64,000 nucleotides of DNA from positions 1 through 64,000 of the forward strand of contig CALVIN010000002.1 of the NCBI GenBank assembly GCA_944330115.1, in the 5' to 3' direction. Below are positions 1 to 12,372 of this stretch, piece by piece. Origin of the DNA: an uncultured Clostridia bacterium (GTDB lineage Bacteria; Bacillota; Clostridia; Christensenellales; Borkfalkiaceae). The position numbers were made by a program, and so were the translations under genes. Each line of letters opens with the position of its first letter. Position 1 is the first letter of the stretch. Under the pieces are notes generated by a model. That model saw nothing but the letters and a program-made list of their open reading frames with translations. It was not told the origin of the DNA and did no database searches.

Positions 1-100
1 TTCGGAATAGTGTAGTGCTGGCGGTCTATCTCTTGTTTTCGGTTGCTTGCTTCCTTACCGTACATGAGCATTTGCGCACGGCATTTATACAGTATTGGTC

Positions 101-242
101 ACCTCCCCTTCGAGCGGGAGGTGGCACGACGAATGAAATGAGGAGTGACGGAGGGGTTTCATGCGGCGCAGCCGCACCCTCGTCTCCCCTTATAAGGGAG
201 GTGGCGGTAACTTGCAACCGCAAGTTACTGCCGAAAGGGTTG
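101..242. repeat. Two copies of a dispersed intergenic hairpin element
   Basis: Copy 1 (about 101-162) and copy 2 (about 184-242) share the layout CTCCCCTT..GGGAGGTG, then a variable hairpin, then GGAGGGGTTT or GAAAGGGTT. The copy-2 hairpin pairs GTAACTTGC with GCAAGTTAC. Related copies lie near 33.5, 33.7, 38.0, 55.1 and 55.25 kb. I see no gene in positions 1-421 other than this and the rpsU promoter. Confidence 0.75.
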
Positions 243-332
243 GCCCTCGTCGCTCCCGCGGCAAAAGCTGCAAAAATCGCAAAAAAAAGTAAAAAAGTGC
301 CCGTTTCACTGTCATTTTTTGCCTTTATTTGT

Positions 333-362
333 TTGACAACGCCCTTTTTTCTTTGCTATAAT
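333..362 (+). promoter_or_regulatory. Promoter of rpsU
   Basis: TTGACA (333-338), an 18-nt spacer, then TATAAT (357-362) preceded by TTTGC, giving an extended -10 (TGCTATAAT). It lies about 60 nt before the rpsU start. Confidence 0.8.
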
Positions 363-421
363 ACAACCGTTCCGAAAATAAGGGGCAAATAAGTGCGCAG
401 GCGAAGGAGGGTTGAAAAGGC

Positions 422-598
422 ATGTCCACCATTAGAGTTGGCGAAAATGAGTCGGTTGAGAGCGCTATCAAAAGGTTCAAAAGAAAGTGCTCGCGCGACG
501 GCATAATCGGCGATCTCCGCAGAAAGGAATTTTATGAATCTCCTTCGGTAAAGCGCCGCAAAAAGGCCGAAGCGGCAAGAAAACGCAATAAGAACTAA
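422..598 (+). CDS. rpsU: 30S ribosomal protein S21
   Basis: The 58-residue product is the small basic S21 protein of the 30S subunit. It begins [19 protein letters not shown], carries the family [20 protein letters not shown] region and ends in a Lys/Arg-rich tail, as expected for S21 in Bacillota. The ATG is preceded by GAAGGAGGG (about 402-411). A consensus promoter lies upstream, and a wobble-rich hairpin with a T tract follows, so it is probably transcribed alone or with read-through into the next gene. Identification is secure. Confidence 0.96.
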   Translation: MSTIRVGENESVESAIKRFKRKCSRDGIIGDLRRKEFYESPSVKRRKKAEAARKRNKN

Positions 599-599
599 G

Positions 600-642
600 C
601 TAAAAAGGTCTGGCTGACGCGATGTCGGCTGGGCTTTTTCAT
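600..642 (+). terminator. Probable rho-independent terminator after rpsU
   Basis: AAAAAG pairs with CTTTTT. Inside, TCTGGCTGAC pairs with GTCGGCTGGG using several G-U pairs around a GCGAT loop. The T tract follows. The many wobble pairs make it only moderately convincing. Confidence 0.5.
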
Positions 643-681
643 TTTAGGGCGCTGTCGCTTTTTGGCGTAAAAGGAGTTATT

Positions 682-1059
682 ATGGAAACCATAAAGTCAA
701 TGGCACGGCAGGCAAAACAACGGCTGAAAAATAACTTCTGGGAAAACTGCAAAACAAATTTAAAGCAGGGCGAATTGCAGGCGAAAAACTTGGGGCTCAA
801 CGAAAGCAAGGTAAAAAGTTACATCGGCGTAAAAGTACAGCGCGAAATAAAGGGGCAGGCTCCCGACGAATTCTATTTAAAGGTAAAGGCCATGCTCGAC
901 GAGTGCGGCGAGGTCTCCGACGCCATCGGCAGACTTACCGACAGGGAGTATTACGCCACCCTCACATACGAAGAAAAGCAGCGGTATAACCTCGAGCTAT
1001 CTGCAAAGTATTTAGAGGCGCTCGAGCGCTACCGCAAAGAAAAGTCCATGCCCATATAA
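682..1059 (+). CDS. Hypothetical protein, 125 aa, charged and helical
   Basis: I do not recognise the family. The product is soluble, rich in Lys and Glu, without signal peptide or membrane segment, and probably all-helical. The start at 682 follows AAAGGAG (about 670-676). An earlier in-frame ATG at 622 lies inside the rpsU terminator and has no ribosome site, so I rejected it. In many Bacillota the gene after rpsU is yqeY, but I see no YqeY motif here. A GC-rich hairpin at 1104-1128 follows. It is likely a real lineage-specific gene. Confidence 0.7.
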   Translation: METIKSMARQAKQRLKNNFWENCKTNLKQGELQAKNLGLNESKVKSYIGVKVQREIKGQAPDEFYLKVKAMLDECGEVSDAIGRLTDREYYATLTYEEKQRYNLELSAKYLEALERYRKEKSMPI

Positions 1060-1103
1060 ATGTAAGAGGGCGCGGCGCATTTTAAAATATACATATGACG
1101 GAG

Positions 1104-1128
1104 CGGCGGGCAAAAATTTTGCCCGCCG
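1104..1128. terminator. Perfect GC hairpin between hypothetical gene and pcrA
   Basis: CGGCGGGC and GCCCGCCG flank a short A/T loop. It is symmetrical and could act on either strand. The following T content is modest. Confidence 0.55.
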
Positions 1129-1151
1129 TCCTCCTTTGCGTACACAATAAA

Positions 1152-1180
1152 TTGTAATTTGCGCCGCTCTGTGCTATAAT
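1152..1180 (+). promoter_or_regulatory. pcrA promoter placing the TSS at the start codon
   Basis: TTGTAA (1152-1157), 17-nt spacer, extended -10 TGCTATAAT (TATAAT 1175-1180). The ATG is only 7 nt after the -10, so the predicted transcription start falls on or next to it. No Shine-Dalgarno is present. Confidence 0.75.
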
Positions 1181-1187
1181 AGTACAG

Positions 1188-5529
<4,342 letters not shown>

Positions 5530-5573
5530 CAAAAATATGTCATGTATGCCGCAAAAATGCGGCAAAATACAAT

Positions 5574-5624
5574 AAAAATGCCGCACATAGTACTATGCAA
5601 AACATAATATGGCGGCATTTTTTC
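5574..5624. terminator. Bidirectional terminator enclosing a CATAGTACTATG palindrome
   Basis: AAAAATGCCGC (5574-5584) pairs with GCGGCATTTTTT (about 5612-5623). The loop carries the palindrome CATAGTACTATG (5586-5597) followed by CAAAACATAAT. The palindrome is one copy of a dispersed element. A short GCCGCAAAAATGCGGC hairpin precedes it. Confidence 0.65.
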
Positions 5625-5709
5625 AATATTTTAAGCAGAACATTTAAAAAATCACTCCGCCGCAAGGCAGCAAGCAAAACGGCAGAGCGGCAGGAGCAAA
5701 AAATAAAAC

Positions 5710-5742
5710 GGCAGCGGGGCGCAAAATTTGCGCCCCGCTGCC
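5710..5742 (-). terminator. Terminator of the metK-comF transcript
   Basis: GGCAGCGGGGCGC pairs perfectly with GCGCCCCGCTGCC. On the minus strand it is followed by CGTTTTATTTTTT, a good T tract. It lies 20 nt after the comF stop. Confidence 0.85.
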
Positions 5743-5761
5743 TCCATATATATTATCACTT

Positions 5762-6520
5762 CTATTTATTTTCCGCGGCTTTTGCATTCTCCGTCTTGCC
5801 TTCGGCTGCTCCGTACTCCACGCTCGCGGCGGTCACAAAATAAATTTCGCTCGCGCCCGCTATCAGCAGTTCGCGGCACACCTCGTCGGCAGTCGCGCCC
5901 GTTGTAAGAACGTCGTCTACAAGCAGCACGCACTTGCCCTTTACGGCCGCCCTGTTGCAGATCTTAAAGCAGGCGGCAAGGTTTTTAAGCCTGTCCGCGC
6001 GGCCGAGTCCCTTCTGCGGCGGCGTTTCGCGCTTCTTTTCAAGCGCCTTCACCACGGGCAGATTCAGCCTTTCGCCAATAACTTCGGCAAGCAGCTCGCC
6101 CTGGTTATAGCCGCGCTCCCGCCGCCTCTTTTTTGTTATAGGCACATAGGTTACGCAGTCGCACCTCGGCAGTTTTTCAGCCTTTTCGGCCATAAGCCCG
6201 CCCAGGTAGTTTTTAAGGTAACTGCCGCCGTTTTTAAATTTTAAAATAAGCTTTGCGCCGCCGCCCGCATACACAAATACCGAAGTCCCCTTTTTGTATC
6301 TCGGCGCCTCGGCCTTGCACTCCATGCATATCTCGGGGCGCGCCGTCCTTCGTCCGCACACCGGGCACACCGTGCCGTCGTTGAATTCAACGGTGGGCGC
6401 GCACCTAAAACAAAACCGCCCGCCGTCAAAAATCTCAGCGTCGCACAGCTCGCAGGTGAGGTCCTCGGGGAATATAACGTCCCTCAGCCTCTCGGCAAAT
6501 TTTTTAATGTCCGTGCCCAT
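5762..6520 (-). CDS. comF: ComF family phosphoribosyltransferase-like protein
   Basis: ComF-type proteins act in DNA uptake and related DNA transactions. The product (252 aa) has an N-terminal zinc-binding region with CxxC pairs (CELC, CFRC, CPVC, CMEC) and a phosphoribosyltransferase domain ending in the PRPP loop VLLVDDVLTTGAT near residue 200. The conserved RRRERGYNQ segment is present. I chose ATG 6520 (MGTDIKKFAERL), although the frame stays open to 6682, because upstream residues are low-complexity translation of a tandem repeat. The ribosome site is weak (GGGGAAAA). It lies 170 nt downstream of metK on the same strand. No other competence gene is in the window. Confidence 0.88.
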   Translation of the reverse strand: MGTDIKKFAERLRDVIFPEDLTCELCDAEIFDGGRFCFRCAPTVEFNDGTVCPVCGRRTARPEICMECKAEAPRYKKGTSVFVYAGGGAKLILKFKNGGSYLKNYLGGLMAEKAEKLPRCDCVTYVPITKKRRRERGYNQGELLAEVIGERLNLPVVKALEKKRETPPQKGLGRADRLKNLAACFKICNRAAVKGKCVLLVDDVLTTGATADEVCRELLIAGASEIYFVTAASVEYGAAEGKTENAKAAENK

Positions 6521-6570
6521 AATTTTCCCCGTATCCCCTTTTCGCCGCCCGCCGCAAGGCGGTACTTTGG

Positions 6571-6630
6571 CCGCACACGGCTTATACGCTCCGCACACGG
6601 CCCATACGCTCCGCACATGGCCTACACGCC
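6571..6630. repeat. Three 20-bp tandem repeats
   Basis: Three consecutive 20-bp units start CCGCACACGG, CCGCACACGG and CCGCACATGG. They continue CTTATACGCT, CCCATACGCT and CCTACACGCC. They fill the metK-comF spacer. Copy number is probably variable between strains. Confidence 0.85.
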
Positions 6631-6692
6631 TCGCTCCGCGGCCGCACACAGACAGCCGCCGTGCCGCCGCGCCGCCGCTCAATTTCAGCCGC

Positions 6693-7856
6693 TTATCTCA
6701 GATACTTTTTAAGCTCTTCCGCCCTGTCAACTCTCTCCCAAGGCAGATTGGGCTTGCCGAAGTGCCCGTAGGCCGCCGTCTGCAAGTATATCGGCCTGCG
6801 CAGGTCGAGCGTCTCGATCACCGAGTAGGGGCGGAGGTCAAACTCCTTTAAAACTATGTCGGCAATGTCGCCGTCGGGCAGCTTGCCCGTGCCGTAGGTA
6901 TCCACAAATATAGAGACGGGCTTGGATACGCCTATTGCGTACGCCACCTGCAGCTCAACCTCGTCGGCAAGTCCCGCGGCCACCAGGTTTTTGCACACGT
7001 ATCTCGCCATGTATGCCGAGGAGCGGTCAACTTTCGTGGGGTCCTTGCCCGAAAAAGCTCCGCCGCCGTGCGCGCACCTGCCGCCATAGGTATCCACGAT
7101 TATCTTCCTGCCGGTAAGGCCGCTGTCGCCCTCGGGCCCGCCTATCTCAAACCTGCCCGTGGGGTTGATATAATACTTGGTGTTTTCGTCCAAAAGCTCC
7201 GCGGGGATCACGCTGTCGATAACATACTTCTTTATGTCCTTTTTAAGCATGTCCTGGTGCACGTTTTCGTTGTGCTGGGCTGAAACTACCACGGTGTCAA
7301 CGCGCACGGGGCGCTTTCCGTCGTATTCCACCGTCACCTGCGTCTTTCCGTCGGGGCGGAGGTAGGGCAGCAGCCCGCACTTTCTCACGTCGGCCAGCCT
7401 CTTTGCCATCTTGTTGGCAAGGTGAGCGCTCAGCGGCATAAGTTCGGCCGTCTCGTTGCAGGCATAGCCGAACATCATGCCCTGGTCGCCCGCGCCCAAT
7501 AGGTCGGCAAGCTCCCCGCCCGAGCGGTTTTCAAGCGAGCTGTCAACGCCCATGGCGATGTCGGGGCTCTGCCTGTGAATGGCAAGCGTTATCTTGCAGT
7601 TGTCTGCGCGGAAGTTGCCGAATGTATAGCCCACTTTGGCCATTATGTCGCGAGCAACTTTCTTATATTTAATTTTGGCGTCGGTGGTAACTTCGCCCAT
7701 TATAAGTATCTGGTTATACGCCGCGCAGCACTCAATGGCGCAGCGCGCCATGTTGTCTTTGGCGAGTATGGCGTCCAATATCCCGTCGGAGATCTGGTCG
7801 CACAGTTTGTCGGGATGACCTTCGGTCACGCTTTCGCTGGTAAATAATTTTCTCAT
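6693..7856 (-). CDS. metK: S-adenosylmethionine synthetase
   Basis: MetK (387 aa, usual length) makes S-adenosylmethionine from methionine and ATP. It starts [21 protein letters not shown] and carries the family motifs [12 protein letters not shown] and [16 protein letters not shown], the phosphate-binding region. The ATG at 7856 follows AAAGGAAAG. An S-box riboswitch with its own terminator lies about 170-310 nt upstream on the same strand, so high SAM should stop transcription. comF follows after the tandem repeat and shares the terminator at 5710-5742. Confidence 0.97.
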   Translation of the reverse strand: MRKLFTSESVTEGHPDKLCDQISDGILDAILAKDNMARCAIECCAAYNQILIMGEVTTDAKIKYKKVARDIMAKVGYTFGNFRADNCKITLAIHRQSPDIAMGVDSSLENRSGGELADLLGAGDQGMMFGYACNETAELMPLSAHLANKMAKRLADVRKCGLLPYLRPDGKTQVTVEYDGKRPVRVDTVVVSAQHNENVHQDMLKKDIKKYVIDSVIPAELLDENTKYYINPTGRFEIGGPEGDSGLTGRKIIVDTYGGRCAHGGGAFSGKDPTKVDRSSAYMARYVCKNLVAAGLADEVELQVAYAIGVSKPVSIFVDTYGTGKLPDGDIADIVLKEFDLRPYSVIETLDLRRPIYLQTAAYGHFGKPNLPWERVDRAEELKKYLR

Positions 7857-8020
7857 ATCTTTCCTTTATGTAAAAAATTTTTTTAACAAAGTTAAGTTTT
7901 TGCGCGTTTTGCCGCTATTTGCGCGCTTCTGCGCGCGTTTTTCTCTCGTCTGCCGCATTTTTGTGTATTATACGCCGCCCTGCGGCGCAGGTATTGCCAT
8001 CTATCCGCGCAAAAATAGGT

Positions 8021-8165
8021 AAAATAAAAGCCCCGCCTGCCGCGGAGCTATTTTTGCAAAAAATATTTACCCCATCGGCACGGCATTAGCACCTTGCCGC
8101 AGCTTTTTGGCGGGCAGGTTGCTGTGTGGTCGCAGGGCCGTTCCCTCGCACACTCTTAATAGGTC
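8021..8165 (-). promoter_or_regulatory. SAM-I (S-box) riboswitch upstream of metK
   Basis: Read on the minus strand from about 8165, the leader carries S-box signatures in order: ATTAAGAG, GAGGGAACGGCCC, CAGCAACC and the pseudoknot/J3-4 region GGCAAGGTGCTAATGCC. It ends with a terminator hairpin GCTCCGC-GGCAG-GCGGGGC (8030-8048) and the T-rich tract TTTTATTTT (8021-8029). Position and the metK target fit the S-box family, where SAM binding promotes termination. The remaining 7857-8020 is metK leader without recognised features. Confidence 0.93.
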
Positions 8166-8262
8166 GGCTGCATAAAACGCGCGGGCAAGAGCCCGGCATT
8201 TCAGCCGTGCAAAGAGTATATCACCCCCGCGCCCGCGCTGTCAAATAAAAACGCGTCTTTAA

Positions 8263-8291
8263 TTGCAATCTTTGAGCAAATATTATATAAT
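8263..8291 (+). promoter_or_regulatory. Promoter giving a leaderless radical SAM mRNA
   Basis: TTGCAA (8263-8268), 17-nt spacer, TATAAT (8286-8291). The ATG is 6 nt downstream at 8298, at the expected transcription start. Confidence 0.75.
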
Positions 8292-8297
8292 GGTGGC

Positions 8298-9149
8298 ATG
8301 ACTTGTACTCAGTGCCCCGTATCCTGCGGAGCCGACCGCGAAACCCGCGCAGGCTACTGTTCGGTCCAGGGGCTTAAAATCGCAAAATACTATCTTCACC
8401 CCTATGAAGAGCCGCCCATCTCGCACGCCAACGGCAGCGGCTGCATATTCTTCTGCGGCTGCCCGTTAAAGTGCACCTTCTGCCAGAATTTTGAAGTTTC
8501 GCGCGCCGTGCGCGGCAAGGATATCACCGTGCATCAGCTTGCCGATATCTTCAAAGAGCTGGAGGATATGGGCGCCGACAACATAAATCTGGTAAATCCC
8601 TCGCACTATCTTTTTCACATAGCCGAGGCAATGGCGCTCTACCGCCCGCACATTCCCGTGGTGTATAACTCCCACGGTTATGAAAAAATTGAGAGCTTGC
8701 AGCTCGCCTCGCAGTTTACAGATATCTGGCTGCCCGATTTAAAGTTCATGACCGCCGAGCGCTCCGCCCGCTACACCTCGCGCGCCGACTATCCCGAGTT
8801 CGCGCTGCCCGCCATACGCTTCATGGCGCAAAAGGAGGCGTCGTTCGACGGCAGCGGCAAGATGCTCTCGGGCTGCATAGTGCGCCATCTCATCATGCCG
8901 ATGGGCGTGGAGGACTCTATAGCCGCCGTAAAATTTATGGCCACCCTGCCGCAGGGCACCTATTTCAGTATAATGAGCCAATACACCCCGTGCGGCGACA
9001 TAGGCTCTCTGCCCGAGCTCGGCCGCAAAATAACCTCGCGCGAGTATAAAAAGGTGCTCGCCGCCGTGGAGGAGGCGGGGCTCAAAAACGTCTTTCTGCA
9101 AGACAGAACTTCTGCGCAGACCTCCTTTATCCCCTCGTGGGACTACTGA
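8298..9149 (+). CDS. Radical SAM protein, PflX / pyruvate formate-lyase activase-like
   Basis: The product (283 aa) has the radical SAM motif CxxxCxxC as CPLKCTFCQN near residue 56, which binds a 4Fe-4S cluster and cleaves SAM. An extra N-terminal cysteine cluster (CTQCPVSC...GYC) precedes it. The sequence matches the PflX-type group (COG1313), related to glycyl-radical-enzyme activases but with unproved substrates. No glycyl radical enzyme lies nearby. No Shine-Dalgarno precedes the ATG, and the promoter places the transcript start at it. An ABC-F gene follows after about 115 nt. Confidence 0.85.
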   Translation: MTCTQCPVSCGADRETRAGYCSVQGLKIAKYYLHPYEEPPISHANGSGCIFFCGCPLKCTFCQNFEVSRAVRGKDITVHQLADIFKELEDMGADNINLVNPSHYLFHIAEAMALYRPHIPVVYNSHGYEKIESLQLASQFTDIWLPDLKFMTAERSARYTSRADYPEFALPAIRFMAQKEASFDGSGKMLSGCIVRHLIMPMGVEDSIAAVKFMATLPQGTYFSIMSQYTPCGDIGSLPELGRKITSREYKKVLAAVEEAGLKNVFLQDRTSAQTSFIPSWDY

Positions 9150-9263
9150 TAATGCCGCCTGATCGCGGCATGCAAAATGTGTCCGCCAAAGCGCGGCAAA
9201 ATAACGGCGCCGCAAGGGCGCAACTTATGCAAAACACCGCCCGCAGGGGCATTTTATAACGCT

Positions 9264-11156
9264 ATGCTTATCACTTTTGAAAACGTAAACTTTTCCTACA
9301 TCGGCGATCCCATACTCGCCGATATCAACTTCACGATAAACGAGGGCGAGCGCGCAGGTCTCATAGGCGAAAACGGCGCCGGCAAAACCACGCTCTTAAA
9401 GCTCATCACGGGCGGCCTTGCCGCCGAAAGCGGCGAAGTGCGCAAAAAAAACGGCGCCACGTTCGGCTTTTTGGAGCAGACGGGCGGCCTCGAGGCCGAG
9501 GGCACGGTGTATTCCGAAATGCTGCTTGCCGTAAAGCCGCAGCTCGACGCCGTGTCCCGTCTTGCCGAGCTCTCGCAGGCGCTCTCTTTTGCGGAGTACG
9601 GCTCGGATGAATACCGCAGGCTTTCGGCAAAGTACGAGGGGCTGGAAAAGTTCATCGCCGCGCACGATTGCTACAACGCCGAAGTGCGCGTAAAAACGGT
9701 GCTCGGCGGCATGGGCTTTGCGGGGCTGTACGAACAGAAGATATCCACCATGTCGGGCGGCGAAAAGACGAGGTTAAAGCTCGCCCGCCTTCTGTTGGAA
9801 GAGCCCGACCTGCTCATCTTGGACGAGCCCACCAACCACCTCGATATAAAAACGCTCTTCTGGCTGGAAGATTACCTCTCCTCATTCAAGGGCGCCGTGC
9901 TCGTCGTCTCGCACGACAGGTATTTTTTAGACCGCGTCACCTCGCGCATACTCGAGGTAGAGAACAAGCGGCTGTATTCCTACCCCGGCAACTACTCGAA
10001 GTATAAAATCTTAAAGGCCGAAAGGCTGGCATTGGAGCAAAAGGAGTACGAGCGTCAGCAGGAGGAGCGCGCAAAACTGCAGGAATATGTCGACCGCAAC
10101 ATCGTGCGCGCCACCACGGCAAAGTCGGCGCAGAGCAGGGTAAAGCAGCTCGAGCGCATGGAGATACTGCAAAAGCCCTACACGCCGCCCGCGCCCCCGC
10201 GCTTCAAGTTCGTATTCCCCGTAAACACCGGCGAGCTCGTGCTCGATATAAGGGACTTAAATTTGGAAGTCGGCGGCAAAAGGCTGTTTTCGGGCGGCAA
10301 TCTGCAGCTCACGCGCGGCAAAAAGCTGGCGATAGTGGGCGAAAACGGCACGGGCAAGTCCACGCTGTTAAAGCTCATTGCGGGCGGCGGCAACATAAAC
10401 TGCCTCATCGGCAGGTTCGTGCGCATAGCCTACTACGATCAGGAGAATTTAAATTTAAATGCCGAAAACACCGTGCTCGCCGAACTGTGGGAGAGGCACG
10501 TCACGTCCTCGCAGACGGAGGTGCGCTCCCTTTTGGCGCAGTGCGGGCTGTCTGCCGAGGATATGTATAAAAAGGTGCGCGAACTCTCGGGCGGCGAGCG
10601 CGCAAAGCTCGCGCTGTGCGTGTTGGAGGCGGAGGAGGGCAACGTGCTCTTGTTGGACGAGCCCACCAACCATCTCGACCTCCCCGCGCGCGAAAGTTTA
10701 GAGCGCGCACTCAAAGAGTTTGCTGGCACGGTGATATTTGTAAGCCACGACCGCTACTTCATCTCCGCCCTTGCCGACTGCGTCGCCGAGATAGAGGACG
10801 GCAAATTAAACTTCGTAAACGGCGGCTACGAGGCCTTCCGCGAGGAGAAGAAAAAGCTTGCCGCCGAGCGCGAGCAGGTTGCTGCCGCCGCAGCCGAGGC
10901 CGAGTACCTCGAAAAAAAGCGGGAGGGCTACCGCTCCAAAAAGGAGCGCGCCGCCGAGGCCGCCCAAAAGGAGCGCATAAAGAGGATAGAGGCCGCCATC
11001 TCACAAAACGAAGGGGAGGAGGCGGAGATATCGGCAAAACTTGCCGACCCTGCCGTAACGGCCGACTACCGCGAGGTGGAGAGGCTGTGCAGGCGGCTCG
11101 ACGAGTTGAAGCGCGAGCAGGAGGAGCTGTACGCCGAGTACGACAAGCTCATTTAA
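9264..11156 (+). CDS. ABC-F family ATPase (ribosome-associated type)
   Basis: The product (630 aa) has two ATP-binding cassettes and no membrane segment, as in ABC-F proteins that act on ribosomes, such as EttA, Uup and YfmR. Cassette 1 shows GENGAGKTT, MSGGEKTR and LILDEPTNHLD. Cassette 2 shows GENGTGKST, LSGGERAK and LLLDEPTNHLD. The linker between them (about residues 250-310) is charged and helical, and the C-terminal ~90 residues look like a coiled coil. ATG 9264 (MLITFENVNFSYIG) matches the family start. An open frame before it is noncoding. Whether it gives antibiotic protection or general translation support cannot be told from sequence. Confidence 0.93.
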   Translation: MLITFENVNFSYIGDPILADINFTINEGERAGLIGENGAGKTTLLKLITGGLAAESGEVRKKNGATFGFLEQTGGLEAEGTVYSEMLLAVKPQLDAVSRLAELSQALSFAEYGSDEYRRLSAKYEGLEKFIAAHDCYNAEVRVKTVLGGMGFAGLYEQKISTMSGGEKTRLKLARLLLEEPDLLILDEPTNHLDIKTLFWLEDYLSSFKGAVLVVSHDRYFLDRVTSRILEVENKRLYSYPGNYSKYKILKAERLALEQKEYERQQEERAKLQEYVDRNIVRATTAKSAQSRVKQLERMEILQKPYTPPAPPRFKFVFPVNTGELVLDIRDLNLEVGGKRLFSGGNLQLTRGKKLAIVGENGTGKSTLLKLIAGGGNINCLIGRFVRIAYYDQENLNLNAENTVLAELWERHVTSSQTEVRSLLAQCGLSAEDMYKKVRELSGGERAKLALCVLEAEEGNVLLLDEPTNHLDLPARESLERALKEFAGTVIFVSHDRYFISALADCVAEIEDGKLNFVNGGYEAFREEKKKLAAEREQVAAAAAEAEYLEKKREGYRSKKERAAEAAQKERIKRIEAAISQNEGEEAEISAKLADPAVTADYREVERLCRRLDELKREQEELYAEYDKLI

Positions 11157-11239
11157 ATATTAAAAAACTACGCAAACTCAACGCCGCCCGCCGCGGCAAG
11201 AGAAATCGACCGCCGCACCCCGCGGCACGGGGAATTACC

Positions 11240-12274
11240 ATGGATAAAAATCAAAAACAGGCCGAAGCGCCCGAGCAGCAGGAGAAGGAGCGCACCGTGC
11301 GCCACACCATCTCCGCCGAAGAGACGTTCACCCTCGCCAAGGACGTGTTCGACCTCCGCTGTTTCTTCAAAAATATATATTCCAACCGCGCCGTCATAGC
11401 GCGCAGGCTCAATCTTTTTTCGCTGATATGCAGCCTCGTGTTCACCATGATATACACGGGCTATGCGGTGTATTCCATACTCACGGGCAAAATAATCTCC
11501 CTCGGGCTGGAGATTGCGCTGTACGTCATGCTCGGCATATACGCCGTGTTCGTCGTGCTGCTCATACTCGTCTCGGCATTTGCGGGCGACGCCAACACTC
11601 AGACGGTAAAAAAGTACAACAGGGCGCTCAAAATTTTCCGCCTGTGCATACGCATAATCTCCATAGCCATGGCGATAGCCGCCCTTACGATAGGTTCGGG
11701 CGAGGCCACAGGCACGCTGCATGTCGCTCTCGAAACGGTGCTTGTCATAGTTTCGGTGATAATAATAGTAATTCAGGCCATTCCGCTCGTGTTCGGCGGC
11801 TTCACCAACCTGGCGCGCTGGGCGGTGTCGCCCGCAAAGGGCAAAACGCGCTTTTCGGTGGTGCTCCTGGAGTGGTACGAGCTCGTCCGCGGCGGCGCCG
11901 AAACCTTACATTCCACCAGCAAGATCTCGCCCAGGTATGTCGACGACATAAACAGGTGCATAGATAGCCACCTCATTCCCGCGCTCGGCAAAAGGTACAT
12001 AACTTCGATAGACGCAAAGCTGATATATACCACAGTCGACGCCCTTCCCGCCGAGCTCAAAGAGATAGGCGAGGGCATATTCAAGCGCGTGTTCGAGTAT
12101 GCCGAGGAGTGCGGCTATGTAAACCACAACCCCACAAAATCCATGGAACTTGAGGACAGGCTCGAAGAGCCTGAAAAGAAGCCCCGCCGCACGATAAAGT
12201 CGCGCCTTATGCGCATAGGCAAAAAGCTGGGGAAGAGTATTGTCAAGTCCTATCTCGACGAGGATGAAAACTGA
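11240..12274 (+). CDS. Hypothetical membrane protein, four predicted TM helices
   Basis: The product (344 aa) starts with about 70 hydrophilic residues. Four hydrophobic segments follow at roughly residues 68-92, 95-125, 140-162 and 170-198. A cytosolic-looking tail of about 140 residues ends in a Lys/Arg-rich region and an acidic DEDEN. I do not recognise the family. The ATG at 11240 is 84 nt after the ABC-F stop and has only a weak purine stretch (GGGG) upstream. A frame open from 10616 overlaps the ABC-F gene and is not used. A good terminator follows, so it may close the transcript begun at 8298. Confidence 0.75.
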   Translation: MDKNQKQAEAPEQQEKERTVRHTISAEETFTLAKDVFDLRCFFKNIYSNRAVIARRLNLFSLICSLVFTMIYTGYAVYSILTGKIISLGLEIALYVMLGIYAVFVVLLILVSAFAGDANTQTVKKYNRALKIFRLCIRIISIAMAIAALTIGSGEATGTLHVALETVLVIVSVIIIVIQAIPLVFGGFTNLARWAVSPAKGKTRFSVVLLEWYELVRGGAETLHSTSKISPRYVDDINRCIDSHLIPALGKRYITSIDAKLIYTTVDALPAELKEIGEGIFKRVFEYAEECGYVNHNPTKSMELEDRLEEPEKKPRRTIKSRLMRIGKKLGKSIVKSYLDEDEN

Positions 12275-12290
12275 ATAAATTATTTAAAAT

Positions 12291-12328
12291 AAGCCGAAAC
12301 AGGCAGATATTCCGCCCGTTTCGGCTTT
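12291..12328. terminator. Terminator after membrane protein
   Basis: AAGCCGAAAC pairs with GTTTCGGCTT around an 18-nt loop. It marks the left edge of the AT-rich island. Confidence 0.75.
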
Positions 12329-12372
12329 AAACAACTACACTATAAGTTGTTTATGAATAATTTTAGCATATC

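Noticed and set aside
15..392. A 125-codon frame at the start of the window
   Set aside because: It runs through the dispersed hairpin repeats and the rpsU promoter and has no ribosome site or protein-like character.
622..681. Upstream ATG extending the hypothetical gene after rpsU
   Set aside because: It lies in the terminator hairpin. The ATG at 682 has a proper ribosome site.
6571..6630. CRISPR-like array
   Set aside because: Only three direct 20-bp units without spacers and no cas genes.
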